Assembly: GCA_014529385.2 (NCBI GenBank)
Contig: CM043942.1
Coordinates: forward strand, 35,680,469-35,744,468
DNA length: 64,000 bases
Direction: 5' to 3'
Origin: Adiantum capillus-veneris
Taxonomy: Eukaryota; Streptophyta; Polypodiopsida; Polypodiales; Pteridaceae
Position 1 is the stretch's first letter; every line of letters starts with the position of its first letter. The position numbers were made by a program, and so were the translations under genes. Below are positions 10,212 to 20,627 of this stretch, piece by piece. Under the pieces are notes generated by a model that was not told the DNA's origin, did not search any database, and saw nothing but the letters and a program-made list of their open reading frames with translations.

Positions 10212-11344
10212 GGAGTGAGTGAGAAAAAACAGATGCTGCAACAACAGCCAACCTCGCTATCTTTGGAGGCCCGCTTTGATGGGGAGTAATCCGCATCCGA
10301 GCGACCTCTAGACAAACACATTTGAAGTGACTGTCCCACCCAAGCCCAGGCCGAGCGTGCAGCCCGTAGGGCTACACCCTCTGTCCAAGAATCCTCATGT
10401 ACAAATACATAGCAAGGGGGGCTCTGAGTGTCAACAAACAAATGCACCACAATGTGCGTGCAACCTACCGCATCCGGCGGCGAACTTGGCTAAAGGCCAA
10501 AGTGTTTGTATCAGACTTTGTCACCCGTAGGTCCCCTATGTGGTGTGAGAACTCAATGGCATGAACCTGGAGCCAGTCAAGAACTGTGTGCAGGGTCCAC
10601 TCTGTAGGATCCCTGCCACATAGCGGAAGGAGAAACCTAGTGCTGTATCTAGAGCCTCAGTGCCTCGGGCTGCTAGAAAGAGGACGTGGACTCGAAAGCA
10701 AGCATCATCCTCCAGGTCGGGACCCTAGGAAGCTTGTGAAGCTGTAATCGAAGAAGTCCCATCGTCTGTGAATGTCAAAGCTGGTGAAACCCCGAGGGAT
10801 TGTTGCAAAAGGAGAGGTCTGAACCAGAAGTGACGTCCTCGGGTGGGGGTGTCCCTCCCGAGCCATCCGACTCGTAACGAAAGCACTACCAAGAGATCGT
10901 CTCGTTGCAGATGTGTGTCCAGTTCCCTGCGTCTGAGGAGGAGTGTGGGATGGGTCGGGAGATGAGGTTGGGGGCCCCACCCGGGAGAGAGGAGGAGTGG
11001 GAGGTCAGGGTGAAGGTGGAGGAGGAGGCGACGGAACAGAGGCGTTTGAAGGTATCGCTGGCCTCTGTCGAGGTACCAGCATGTGTCCTCGGTACCTGTC
11101 TGTTGGGCATGCTCAACCTTGGAAGGTTGCGCATGTGTTGTGGGTCGAGATCTCCAGTGAGGACAGGCCTTTGCTAAGTGGCCCATCTGTCTGCAAATGA
11201 AGCACTGATTCGGGAGACCCGAATACTCCACACTTTGTTTGATCCAACCGCTGCTCACACGAGGCAACAGTATCACCTTCGGGAGGGAGTGTGTCACAAA
11301 CAAGAACCCGCGCATTAGGTACACCTCCGCCCTTGGCCACACCT
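10208..11344 (-). pseudogene. LINE-B1 ORF1, C-terminal half with zinc knuckle
   Basis: Contains QSVEYSGLPNQCFICRQMGH followed by LAKAC, a CX2CX4HX4C zinc knuckle, then a Pro-rich linker and an RRWDFFDYSFT-FLG tail as in B2 and B4. It is broken by frameshifts. The N-terminal half lies beyond the B2 insertion at 18958-19405. ORF1 proteins of this type bind LINE RNA. Confidence 0.88.
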
Positions 11345-11407
11345 AAAGTTGTAGTGCGTAAGTATTACTGTCAACGGTTTTTATCGAAAACTGCTCGCTA
11401 CTGCTGC

Positions 11408-11408
<1 letters not shown>

Positions 11409-11444
<36 letters not shown>

Positions 11445-11466
11445 TTTTACTGTTGCGCCATCCCTC

Positions 11467-11506
<40 letters not shown>

Positions 11507-11654
11507 CTGCCCCCCCCCCCCCCCCCCGCGCCCCCCCCCCCGCCCCCCCCCCCCCGCCCCCCTGCCCCGCCCGCGCCCCCCCTCGCCGCCCCCTGCGCCC
11601 ATCCCCCCCCCCCCCCCCGCTCGCTGCACCCCCGCACAGCCCCCCTCCCCCTCG

Positions 11655-11686
<32 letters not shown>

Positions 11687-11690
11687 ATCC
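11409..11690 (+). repeat. Poly-C rich tract in LINE-B2 5' UTR
   Basis: Runs of about 36 C (11409-11444) and about 38 C (11468-11505), followed by C-rich sequence with runs of 8-30 C up to 11690. The complementary strand is G-quadruplex prone. B4 has G runs in the same 5' UTR position on the opposite strand, so the feature belongs to the family. Confidence 0.95.
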
Positions 11691-12923
11691 TCTTCGCTCC
11701 CGAAGGCCCTCTGCACCCGGCTCGGCAGCACTTTCTCTTCGGAAAAGTGCCTGGCTGACTTGTTTGCAGGTTTCTTCTTCGCCGCCCGCTTCTTCGACTC
11801 AGCAGTAGACACAGATGGAGGCTCCAGCTTCACCTCAGAGGGACTTGCCTGAAGCCCCCTCGCCCGACCCCGCTGAGCCCACCATTCGACTTGCTCTTAC
11901 GCCGGCAGAGCAAGCGAGCCTTGCCACAGAGGTAGAACGCTTGCAGGCGACTTCTGTCATCTGCAAGGTTCTCGGCACTCGTCCCAGCAGAGGAGAGCTG
12001 CGAGACCTTCTCCAGGCCCGCCTCCTCGTAGAGCTGGGCAAGATCTTGGATGTCCAGATTCTCGGACGGGGGTACTACCAGATTGAGTTCGAGACTTCCG
12101 AGATGGCCTCCAAGGTCATAGCTATGAGTCCATTGGCCATCCGAGCATCACGCGCCCACTTTCGACAGTGGCGACATGGTTTTGACTCGTCTTCGGATGT
12201 GCTAGTAGAGGAGGCGGACATCCCCATCTCAGTCTGCTTTCCGGGTTTACGGAGGGAGTACCTTCCACTTCTCTCCAGGATTGGCTCCGCCATCGGAACT
12301 GTCCTGGAGACACCTCGTACGGCAGCATCAGTAGCTGCCAAGGCGGCTGGCATCCCTTCAGTTCGAGTTTTGGTCAGAGATACCCACACGCTCCCGAAGG
12401 TCATCCTTCTGCCTCGGGTGAGTGGGGGTTGGTTTAGACAGAGTGTGGAGTACTCGGGTCTCCCGAACCAGTGCTTCATTTGCAGGCAGACTGGCCACCT
12501 AGTGAAGGCCTGTCCACGGAGGAGACCACGACCCGCACCCTAGCCTCAGCCCCAGCCTGCCAAGGCTGGGCCGCAGCCACAGCCAGCGACAAAGCACAGA
12601 TTCAGCGCCACCCTCCGAGCCTGGGGCTCCAACGGAGGAGGGGTGGCAGCAGGCCCGTGGCCGTCGAGGCCAGGGGCCACAGCGATAGCCTGGCACTCAG
12701 AGTGGCCCCCAGGTGCCTACTCAGCAGCAGTGGGTTCCCACGGGGAACCGCTTTGGTCCTCTTGAGCAGGAGGAGCCCCCTACGCCAGCCACCACCTCCG
12801 CTTCACCCTCGCCAGCCGCTCCGCCTTCCGATCTTCCCTCCTCCTCCTCATGCCCTCCCCCGCCCTCTGCTACCGCTCACTCCCCACCTCGCCCCCCCCA
12901 TGTCTCTGCCGCCCCACCCCGCT

Positions 12924-12952
12924 TCTCCTCTCCCCCCCCCCCCCCCCCCCCA
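12924..12952 (+). repeat. Poly-C run in the ORF1 linker of B2
   Basis: About 20 consecutive C encode Pro in the linker. B4 has a shorter run here, so the tract length is unstable. Confidence 0.85.
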
Positions 12953-13722
12953 GCCCCTTCTCCCCCTCCTCCTGCTTCAATACCACAATCGGCTCAGGAG
13001 ACTGGACCCTTGCCGGCGGCCAGGAGATCTCTTGGCAGCGCCTTCGCCACGAGTCGCCTAGCGAGAGAGGGTCAGCCCTTCATGCGGCCCCCATTGCAGA
13101 TTCAGACTTCTCCTCTTGCAGCTATCCCTCGTGGTTTGACGAGCTTTGACCTCCGACGCCGCTGGGATTTCTTCGATTACGGGTTTACTCGTTTTCTTGG
13201 CGATTCCGCAGCAGACCACGAGGCAGCATGCTTCAGAGTCCACGCTTTGTTCCTCGCCGCTAGGGGGACAGAGGCCTTGGACTCAGCAGTTGGTTTCTCC
13301 TTCCCCCTATGTGGCAGGACTGAGACAGAGTGGTCCCTCGACTCAGTGGTGGGATGGTTGCATACACAGGTTCTCGAGTTCTCTCACCACATGGGAGAAC
13401 TTGGCGTTACAGATTTGCTGCAGACTTTGTGGCCACTGGCCAAGTTTGCGGTGACACCCCCAGATTTTGCAGGATGTAGACACATTGTGGTGTACTTTTT
13501 TGCTGATACGCAGTGTTTGCCTTGCTATGTATTCATTCATGAGGACTCCTGGACAGAGGAGGTTGCTTTACGCACGGCTCGCTCTACTTGGGCTTGGACC
13601 AGGCACTCACTGCAGTCTCGCCTATCTAGAGGACGCTCGGATGCGGATTACTCCCCATCCAAGCCTGCTTCGAAGATAGCTCGTCTTGCTGCTGCGGCAG
13701 CATCTGTTCTCTCTCGCTCCCC

Positions 13723-13726
13723 ATGA
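13723..13726 (+). promoter_or_regulatory. ATGA stop-start overlap of ORF1 and ORF2 (B2)
   Basis: ORF1 ends CCA-TGA and ORF2 starts ATG-AGG-ATC within the same four bases. The overlap is kept in B1 (10208-10211) and B4 (24607-24610). Overlapping stop-start codons let ribosomes reinitiate on ORF2 in some LINEs. Confidence 0.7.
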
Positions 13727-15301
13727 GGATCGTCTCGTGGAACGTGCAGGGACTAGGTGGGCCCCAGTTTCAGCGACAGCGGGGCCGATTGCGTCAGGAG
13801 CTTCAGCGTTGCCTTGTGGGAGGAGAGATTGATCTCCTTATGCTTCAGGAGCACCATTTGTCTGAGAGCCGCATTCGGCGATGTGGTCAGATTTTGCGTG
13901 GACGCTATGATACCTTTTGGTCAGGTGCTTTTGGACCTGGAGGCATCCAGGGTGGGGTATGTATGACTATTGCGGACTCATTACAGCAGGTCATTGTGGG
14001 CAGAGGGATTATTGTACCAGGCAGGGCTCAGTGGATTACTATGCAGGTGCAGGGTAGCCTTGTGGGTTTCCTGAACATCTATGCGCCCAATGTGGCGAGT
14101 GCTCGTGCAGAGTTTTGGTCACAGATTGTTGAGTCTTTGCCACAGGTTGACCAGTGGTGTGTAGGAGGGGACTTCAACATGTTGGAGGACCCTTCTGACA
14201 GGATCGGAGGCAGCCATGCTACTTTGCATGGAGTCGAGTTAGCAGCTTGGGAGAGGTTTTGGATGACGTTGAGGGTCTCGGATACATGGCAGCATTCTGG
14301 CTTTGTGAGGCCTCCAGAGAGTCTTGCCTTCTCTAGATCGGACCACAGAGTGGGAGGAGTGAATCTATCGCGCATAGATCGCTTCTACACTAGTGACCAC
14401 TTCAGTGACTTGGGGGGATCAGTGGGCATCCTGGCAGGGACATCCTTCTCGGACCATGCACCAGTGATCCTCACAGTGGCAGACAGGCAGAGGAGTGGGA
14501 GCACGATGCTTCGCATCCCAGAGCTGGTCTTGTTGGACTCATCACTCAGAGAGAGGGTCGAGGCTCTATGGACAGAGGGCATGGACAGCCAGGCTCCACC
14601 TGCAGACAGAGTGGCCTCAGGCCTAGCTCAGCTTAGCCACTTCTTTCTCCAGGAGTCTTTGGCTCGACGGGCTGCAGCGAGAGAGGAGGAGCAGCGTCTC
14701 AGACGAGGCATTGCTTCACTACAGAGGATGCAGGAGCAGCATCCAGACAGTCCATGGTTGGAGGAGCAGCTACAGCAGGCTCGACAGGAGCTTGTTTGCA
14801 CAGAGGAGAGGCGCCATGAGTTTGCCTTCCACCGACAGGCATCTCAGTGGACTCAGGTGGGTGACAGAGTGACAGGTGTTTTTTTTGAGACAGTGGGACC
14901 TCGGCACTCGCATGCCAAGGTCAATCAGTTGAGGAGACCCGATGGGTCAGTTGTTTGTGAGCCAGAGGATATGCGTGCAGTTGCTACTGACTTTTACCGT
15001 GAGCTACTGTCGGCTGAGCCCGAGTCAGAGAGACAGGATGCATGCAGAGAGCAGGTATGGGCACAGATGCCTTGTCTTGTGACTGAGGAGATGCGGCAGA
15101 GGCTTGAGTTACCTCTTCAGCTTGAGGAGCTGCACACGGCTCTTAGGGCCCTCCCTCGTGGTAGCTGTCCAGGTGAGGATGGGCTGACTTTCACCTTCTT
15201 CTTGGAGTACTGGGACCTGCTTGGCCCAGATCTTTGTAGTGCCTTTCAGTACATTCTACACACAGGAGTGATGCCGGATAGCATGAGTGAGGGCCTGATT
15301 T

Positions 15302-15530
15302 CATAGTTACCCGGAACGCGGAACGGGAACGGCGACGGGATCTCCGCGGAACGGGGGAACGGCTAGGGGTTCGGAACGGGAACGGCGCGGAACGGGAGGT
15401 ATAAAAAACACCCAAATAGTGCATTTTTTAGCTCCTTGTGTTTAAATACAAGGAGTATTAGAGTGCTTTGACTCTAATACTCACAAAAAACTCGTTTTGA
15501 AGACCATTCAATCTTGCTATGACTAGATGA

Positions 15531-15574
<44 letters not shown>

Positions 15575-16010
15575 AGATTTGAGAGAGTGGGAGGGAGAGG
15601 AAGAGAGCTTGAAGACTTAAAGCCTTGAGCCTTGAGAGAGTGAGTCTTGAGAGGGAGAGATCTTGAGAGTGTGAGAGGGAGAGAGCTTGAGCCTTGAGGA
15701 TTAGCTTGTGGAGAGAAAGGGGGAGGGGGGTGCATTTTATGAGTCCTTGAGGCCTTGCACACTTCAAAAAGAAGCCCAAAAATTTACTTCAATTTTTTCA
15801 ATTTTTGCCAAATTTGTTTGTAGCCGTTGGCCGTTCCAGGGGCATTCCGGAACGTTTTGGGGGCGTTTGGAACGTTCCAGAACGGCCGTTCCGGTTTGCA
15901 CTGGCAACCCGGAACGTCAAACGTTTCGGGACGTTTCGGAACGTTCGGGAAGGGAACTGCCCCCCCGGAACGCCGGAACGGGGGCTAGGGGGCGTTCCCC
16001 GGTAACTATG
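15302..16010. mobile_element. Non-autonomous hAT-like DNA transposon, 709 bp
   Basis: Flanked by the 8-bp duplication CCTGATTT (15294-15301 and 16011-16018). The terminal inverted repeats are CATAGTTACCCGGAACG and, read inward from the right, CATAGTTACCGGGGAACG. Both ends carry many GGAACG/CGTTCC subterminal repeats, as expected for hAT transposase binding. The interior has a GA microsatellite near 15535-15562 and no transposase. The 8-bp target site and CA-start ends support hAT; the transposase source is unknown. Confidence 0.9.
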
Positions 16011-18797
16011 CCTGATTTACCTCATTTCAAAGGAGGGTGGCTCCTTGGATGAGATTCGACAGTGGCGTCCCATCACCATTCTCAACTCAGCCTACAAAAT
16101 TCTTGCCAAGGCTCTGAGTTTGAGGATTCAGCCACTTTTGGAGAGCCTTATACATGGGACTCAGACAGGTTTTGTCAAGGAACGCAGTATCCTTGACAAC
16201 ATCTTCACTTTTTGGGAGGCTTCTGCCCTTGCACGGCTCCGTGGGGAGGACCTTGTGATTCTCCTTCTCGATTTTGAGAAGGCATACGACAGAGTTGACT
16301 GGGACTTTCTAGAGGGCACGCTACGCAGGATGGGCTTCTCAGAGGCTTGGATCAGAGGGGTGTCAGCTTTGTACAGGCAGGCCCACAGTCAGGTGCTTTT
16401 GGCAGGAGGTAGAGGTGAGCGCTTCATGCTCACACGATCGGTCAGACAGGGTTGTCCTCTTGCCCCCTTTCTCTTTCTGTTCTATGCGGAGGCGATGAGC
16501 AGATTTTTGGTGTCATAGCAGGTTGGTTTGAGGGGCTTAGCACTCCCTATACGGGGAGATGAGCTTTTGGACGCTGAGTTTGCCGACGACTCAGCCTTGT
16601 ACTTAGAGGGCGAGGAGGCCAATTTACACAGATGTGGGCAGGCCTTGGAGACCTTCTGCTGTGCATCGGGCGCACTGATCAACTGGAGAAAGACAGCGGC
16701 TTTCTCAGTTGGTAGTACTCCTGTGCCAGATTGGATGCCAGGAGAGGGTTTGAGGTGGATTTCCCCAGGGACTGCAGTTCGGTACTTGGGTTGTCAGGTT
16801 GGTTTGGATTTGTCCCCCGAGCAGCAGATTGCTCCTCTTCACCTGTCCATCAGGAGAAAGCTGTTACATTGGAGCTCAGCACGACTTTCGCTGGCTGGTA
16901 GAGTAGTAGTTGCCAACCAGGTGTTGTTGGCGACTATGTGGTACATCACTTCTTGCTGGATCTTCTCGAGTTCTTGCATCAGCCAGGTAGAGAGGTTGAT
17001 CAGGAACTTCCTTTGGTCTGGCCGCGACACTCAGATTGCCCGAGCCAAGGTGGCTTGGTCGGTCATCACACTTCCTTGTTCTTAGGGAGGGCTTGGGATC
17101 ATTGATCCAGCACAGCAGAGCAGAGCAGAGCCCTTCTTGGGAAGTTCGTCGTCAGAGGACTTCTTCCAGGCGAGGAGCCCTGGAAGGAGTTCTTGTTGCA
17201 GAGGCTTCGTGCCAGGGTGCCTCAGTCAGGAGGCCCTTGGCAACCTTCGACCAGATGGATCTTTACAGAGTTGCGCCGAGTTGGTTTGAGCAGGAGACTG
17301 GAGGACCGATTCGCTGTGAGTTTGCTTCGTTCTTGGGAGATATTGCGGCGTGGCCTAGAGCAGCGACAGCCGACGTGCACGGAGGAGCGCCTCCGGCAGC
17401 CCCTCGTCTAGAACCCCATGGTTAGCACTCAGAGAGGCCACTTGGTTGGGAGTAGGCCTCATGTTTCTTGGGGTCCCATGGCAGCAGGTCCAGCGCGCTC
17501 TCTAGGTGACTGGCTAGACTTCACAGGTTTGTCAGAGGAGGTGCAGGTTGTCCAGCTACAGGGCATGAGAGGGGTTCAGAGCATGTGTCAGGACATCTCA
17601 GAGTCAGTTCCAGCTGATTGGCTCACGCCTCTCGAGCCAGTAGCACCCCGGTGGATGGGAGCCGTCACACGACTGGAGGTTCTCATTTCAGTCAGGGCTT
17701 GCTCAGAGACTGTCCCAGCCTTGTTATTCGAGCTTCAGGGTGGGGGACGATTACAGAGAGTTGCAGTAGAGGCCCCGCAGATAGCAGAGTGTTGTTTCCA
17801 GAGGATCCGAGTTGTGGGCATCTGTGGGAGGACTTGCGTCATAGACCCTGACCCAGCAGCTCTTGAGACAGGACACTGGAGGCTATGGGCTTGGGAGTGC
17901 TGTCCACTGGCACGAGTACAGTGGGATCCTGGTGAGTGGCTATGGAGGGACCCATTCTCTTCTGCAGACCGCCCAGGAGTCCCTTTCTTTCAGTACACTG
18001 TTCGGCTTGGACGTCATATACTTGCAGCACAGAGAGAGGCCCGCCCCGCTGCAGCACGTCATTGGTAGGAGGAGGGTCTCACAGTTGAGTTCTTGGTAGC
18101 TTTTTGGCAGCGGCTGTGGGACTCCGGACAGTCGAGGCGCGTCATCTTGTTCCAGTGGTTGGTTGCACACAGAGCCACAGCAGTAGGGAGCTGGCTTGTA
18201 CATAGTGGTCTCTCGGCCGCATGTACAGCCTGTGACCAGTTGGTGGAGAGTCAGCGACACTGTCTTTGGGACTACCCCTCGGCCCCGCAGGTGTGGCTAC
18301 GAGTTCTTTGGCTGATGCCTGCCCTCTCCACGGCTCGACAGTACACTTGGGGGGCGGCGGCTTGGTCCACCCTCACGGGCCCGGCACTTCAGTTTGAGCT
18401 ATCTTCCACCAGCAGGATGATAGTGATACAGGGGGGTCGACCTACACTCCAGCCTGCTACAGACCTTACTCCACAGGAGTGGAGCAGTGAGAGAGCGGAG
18501 TGTTGGGAGCTCATCAGCGGCCTAGCTCTCTGGTTCATCTGGCGGGCCCGTTGCTTCCGCATCTTTGAGGCTCGCCGTGTACCACCAGCGGAGACTGTTC
18601 GTGACTTTTGGCTAGAGCTGATCCACACTCTCAGAGGACAGCTTGAGGGACTACAGGGCAGCTCCGACCGCATGCGGGAGCGCCGCGAGGCTTTCCTTCG
18701 TCTCTGGCGCCCTGGGCCGTTTTACTCCATGGTCCAGGGGGTGCTCAGATGGCACTATTGTCCACCTGTGTGGCTTTTCCCTCCTCCCATCTCTTGA

Positions 18798-18945
18798 TTT
18801 AGCCCCATTGTATATATGCTGTTTTTTCATTGGGAGAGTCTCCCCATCATGTTTGTTGTAGCCCTCTCTTGCAGAGGTGGATGTAGCCCTATGGGCAGCT
18901 TTCATTAACTAATAGAAGGATCTTTTTCTCGAAAAAAAAAAAAAA
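18798..18945 (+). other. LINE-B2 3' UTR and poly-A tail
   Basis: A short UTR containing TTCATTGGGAGAGTCTCCCC (a small hairpin) and CTAATAGAAGGATCTTTTTC, then about 14 A. The same UTR ends B1 (5405-5508) and B4 (20494-20627). Confidence 0.85.
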
Positions 18946-18957
18946 GTTGTAGTGCGT

Positions 18958-19405
18958 GGTGACTCTAGAACTGTAGTAGAGGGAGGTACTCTCTCCTTAG
19001 GCCTGGGAAGCATATCAAAATAGGCAAGTCGGCCTCCTCCTCAAGCACATCTGTAGTAGGGTCGAAACCATGATTCCATCGTTTGAAGAGCTGCTCAGAT
19101 ACCGAGCGGGCTCGTCGATATCACCTTGGCCATCATCTCTGGAGATTTGAACTCTTATCTGAGAATACCCTCTCCCGAGGATCTGGACATCGGTGATCTT
19201 GCCCACTTCGGAGAATAGTCGGGCCTGAAGTAAATCCCGAATCTTGCCTCGGCTGGGTCGAGTGCCAATAATCTTGCAGATAACCAAGGAGGCTTGCAAG
19301 CGTTCCACCTCGGCCATCAAGCTCGCTGGCGAAAGAGCAAGTCGAAGGGTCAGCTCTGCGGGGTCGGGTGAGGGAGTCCTTCTATGGTTGAGCATGGGCC
19401 ACCAT
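18958..19405 (-). pseudogene. LINE-B1 ORF1, N-terminal part (DUF4283)
   Basis: Reads PDPAELTLRLALSPASLMAE, VICKIIGTRPSRGKIRDLLQ and VGKITDVQILGRGY, matching the B2 and B4 N-termini. It is frameshifted after that. A likely original start is the ATG at 19405-19403. It continues into 11344 across the B2 insertion. 19406-19697 is a G-rich 5' UTR. Confidence 0.85.
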
Positions 19406-19711
19406 TCTGTGTCTGCTGGTGTCAACGAGGGGCCGAATGGGCTGCGAATCAGCCCCACAACAAAGGAAGCGGGTGAGCAGGTCGAGGGAGCGTGAGTCGG
19501 GAAAGGGGCTGGTGGGCTTCTGTGGGCAGCGCTAGGTGGGAGAGGGCTGGCGGGCTGTCGAGGGCAGCGCAAGGCGGGAGAGGTGGGGTGGCGTGCTGCT
19601 GATAGCAACGCAAGGAGGGGAGGGGGGGCTGGTGGACAGGTGAGGGAGGCGTGGCGAGTAGGGGGGGATCAGCAGCAGCGAGCGCGTGCCCGAGACCGCT
19701 CCAGGACATTT

Positions 19712-19950
19712 CATGTTGACTCTTTGTTAATGTCTTTTTTATAAGAAAGCTTATGTACATGCATAGACATTATAGTTCTGTAGCTGCTTTCTTGTGGTAA
19801 CAGACAGGCGGTCAGATTAAGCTCCATAGACAGTTGGCAACCATTAACTGATGGAAGAATTAGGGAATGTGCCTTCAAAACAAAGGCATACTAATTAGGA
19901 CTATCCACGAAAATTTGAGCAACTGTTCTAATACGCATTTTGCGCCTCAG
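19712..19950 (+). other. PARG intron, 3' remnant after the LINE-B1 nest
   Basis: AT-rich intronic sequence between the second target-site copy and the TGCGCCTCAG acceptor. Nothing else seen. Confidence 0.7.
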
Positions 19951-20013
19951 GCAGGTCGGCCATTCCTGTATTATTACACTTTTGGTTGCTCCCATGGACG
20001 CAAGCTACAACAG
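19951..20013 (+). CDS. PARG: PARG exon (AGRPFLYYYTFG)
   Basis: A CCTCAG acceptor, then 21 codons reading AGRPFLYYYTFGCSHGRKLQ followed by Q, and a CAG|GTGCTG donor. In PARG proteins AASQA-RPF-YYTFG follows the phosphate-binding loop directly, so this exon joins in phase 0 to the exon ending at 5009. The aromatic YYYTFG strand is part of the macrodomain core. Confidence 0.9.
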
Positions 20014-20092
20014 GTGCTGTAAAGCATCACCTCAGAAGCTTTTAAACTTAATAGTCCGTTTCCAGTTCTGATAATTTGCAATTTTGGTCCAG

Positions 20093-20243
20093 GTAGCAGA
20101 TTGGATTCTAAATGAAAAATGGGTTGTTGGAGAGTTGTGGGGATTGCTGGTTGAATTTGGCAAAAAGAAACTCGAAGGAATTAATAGAAGGGGGCTGTTT
20201 GATTGGCTTGTACCTCATTTATCTAAGCAGAACGGTGCAACAG
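20093..20243 (+). CDS. PARG: PARG exon (C-terminal helical region)
   Basis: Follows a 79-bp intron with TTTTGGTCCAG acceptor. The 151-bp open exon reads VADWILNEKWVVGELWGLLV then EFGKKKLEGINRRGLFDWLV and PHLSKQNGAT, ending CAACAG|GTATTG in phase 1. Plant PARGs have the same order here: a W(T/V)VG(D/E)LW helix and a WL(L/V)P segment close to the C-terminus. It is in frame with the previous exon. No damage is visible, so the gene appears functional despite the large intron. Confidence 0.88.
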
Positions 20244-20381
20244 GTATTGTCTAAAATCCAAAATTTTGCTTCTTGCTCAATTCGCAAAGGTTATGATCCT
20301 TAAATCCAACATCCACAATTTCACTTTTGTGTAATACAAATCCTCTTGGCCAAGGTGGTTCCAAGCAAGCACTATCTTCAG

Positions 20382-20419
20382 TATACGCTGATCTAAATAT
20401 GCCATCAACAAAAACCTAG
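20382..20419 (+). CDS. PARG: PARG terminal exon, stop at 20417-20419 (predicted)
   Basis: A TATCTTCAG acceptor follows a 138-bp intron. Completing the split codon gives VYADLNMPSTKT and TAG, in the phase set by the previous exon. Its length and the short polar C-terminus are plausible, but the tail is not conserved enough to confirm the exon. The 3' UTR would begin at 20420, and LINE-B4 starts at 20484. Confidence 0.55.
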
Positions 20420-20627
20420 TAGTATAAAGGACGACCTCGTACTGTTTTGAAATCTCTTTGCAACTTCGTGGATGGAGAGACTTTTTTTTTTTCCGTGAAA
20501 AAGATCCTTCTATTAGTTAATGAAAACTGCCCATAGGGCTACAACCACCTCTGCAAGAGAGGGCTAAAACAAACATGATGGGGAGACTCTCCCAATGAAA
20601 AAACAGCATATATACAATGAGGCTGAA

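Larger units (their letters stand above)
11815..13726 (+). pseudogene. LINE-B2 ORF1: DUF4283 domain, zinc knuckle, Pro-rich linker
   Basis: It starts MEAPASPQRD. A DUF4283-like RNA-binding domain covers roughly residues 30-180 (VICKVLGTRPSRGELRDLLQ, QWRHGFD, PISVCFPGLRREYLP). The zinc knuckle CFICRQTGHLVKAC is at about 220-233. A long Pro/Ser linker and a conserved tail (RRWDFFDYGFTRFLGD to ARLAAAAASVLSRSP) follow. It is broken by TAG at 12541, a frameshift near 12600 and TAG at 12686; B4 has sense CAG codons at both stops. The stop at 13724-13726 overlaps the ORF2 start. Confidence 0.92.
13723..18797 (+). pseudogene. LINE-B2 ORF2: endonuclease, reverse transcriptase, zf-RVT domain
   Basis: MRIVSWNVQGLGGPQ opens the AP-type endonuclease (QEHHLSESRIRRCG, NIYAPNVASARAEFW, GGDFNMLEDPSD, SRIDRFYTSD, SDHAPVIL). 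The RT follows: RPITILNSAYKILAKALS, TGFVKERSILDN, LLDFEKAYDRVDWDFLEG, RQGCPLAPFLF and the active site FADDSALY. The C-terminus has CTACDQLVESQRHC, an RT-type zinc finger, and ends near FPPPIS. About 1450 codons without inserts. It is disabled by the hAT-like insertion at 15302, TAG at 16516, 17083, 17409 and 18066, and a 5-bp microsatellite insertion (CAGAG units) near 17115. Confidence 0.94.
11360..18942 (+). mobile_element. LINE-B2 (L1-type), nearly full length, nested in LINE-B1
   Basis: Bounded by the duplication GTTGTAGTGCGT (plus shared A's) at 11345-11359 and 18943-18957. The 3' end is a poly-A tail at about 18932-18945. It carries a 5' UTR with extreme poly-C, ORF1 (11815-13726), ORF2 (13723-18797) and a 145-bp 3' UTR. 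A hAT-like element sits in ORF2. It is in the same orientation as PARG. Excluding the insert it is about 6.9 kb. Coding frames are broken mainly by point nonsense changes. Confidence 0.94.
5385..19697 (-). mobile_element. LINE-B1 (L1-type, DUF4283 family), disrupted by nested insertions
   Basis: Flanked by the 14-bp duplication GCTCCAGGACATTT at 5371-5384 and 19698-19711, which fixes both ends. It is antisense to PARG. Removing the solo LTR (7990-9667) and LINE-B2 (11360-18942) leaves about 5 kb, arranged 5' to 3' as UTR, ORF1 (DUF4283, zinc knuckle), ORF2 (endonuclease, RT, zinc-finger C-terminus) and a 3' UTR close to that of B2 and B4. About 1.4 kb of the ORF2 middle, between the endonuclease and the start of RT, is missing at 9840 compared with B4. 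Many stops and frameshifts mark it as the oldest B copy. Confidence 0.92.

Noticed and set aside
11291-11758. Proline-rich 155-codon frame and Gly-rich antisense frames
   Set aside because: Pure translation of the poly-C tract in the LINE-B2 5' UTR.
12471-13061. 196-codon frame overlapping LINE-B2 ORF1
   Set aside because: Shadow frame of the ORF1 linker, without the conserved order seen in B4.
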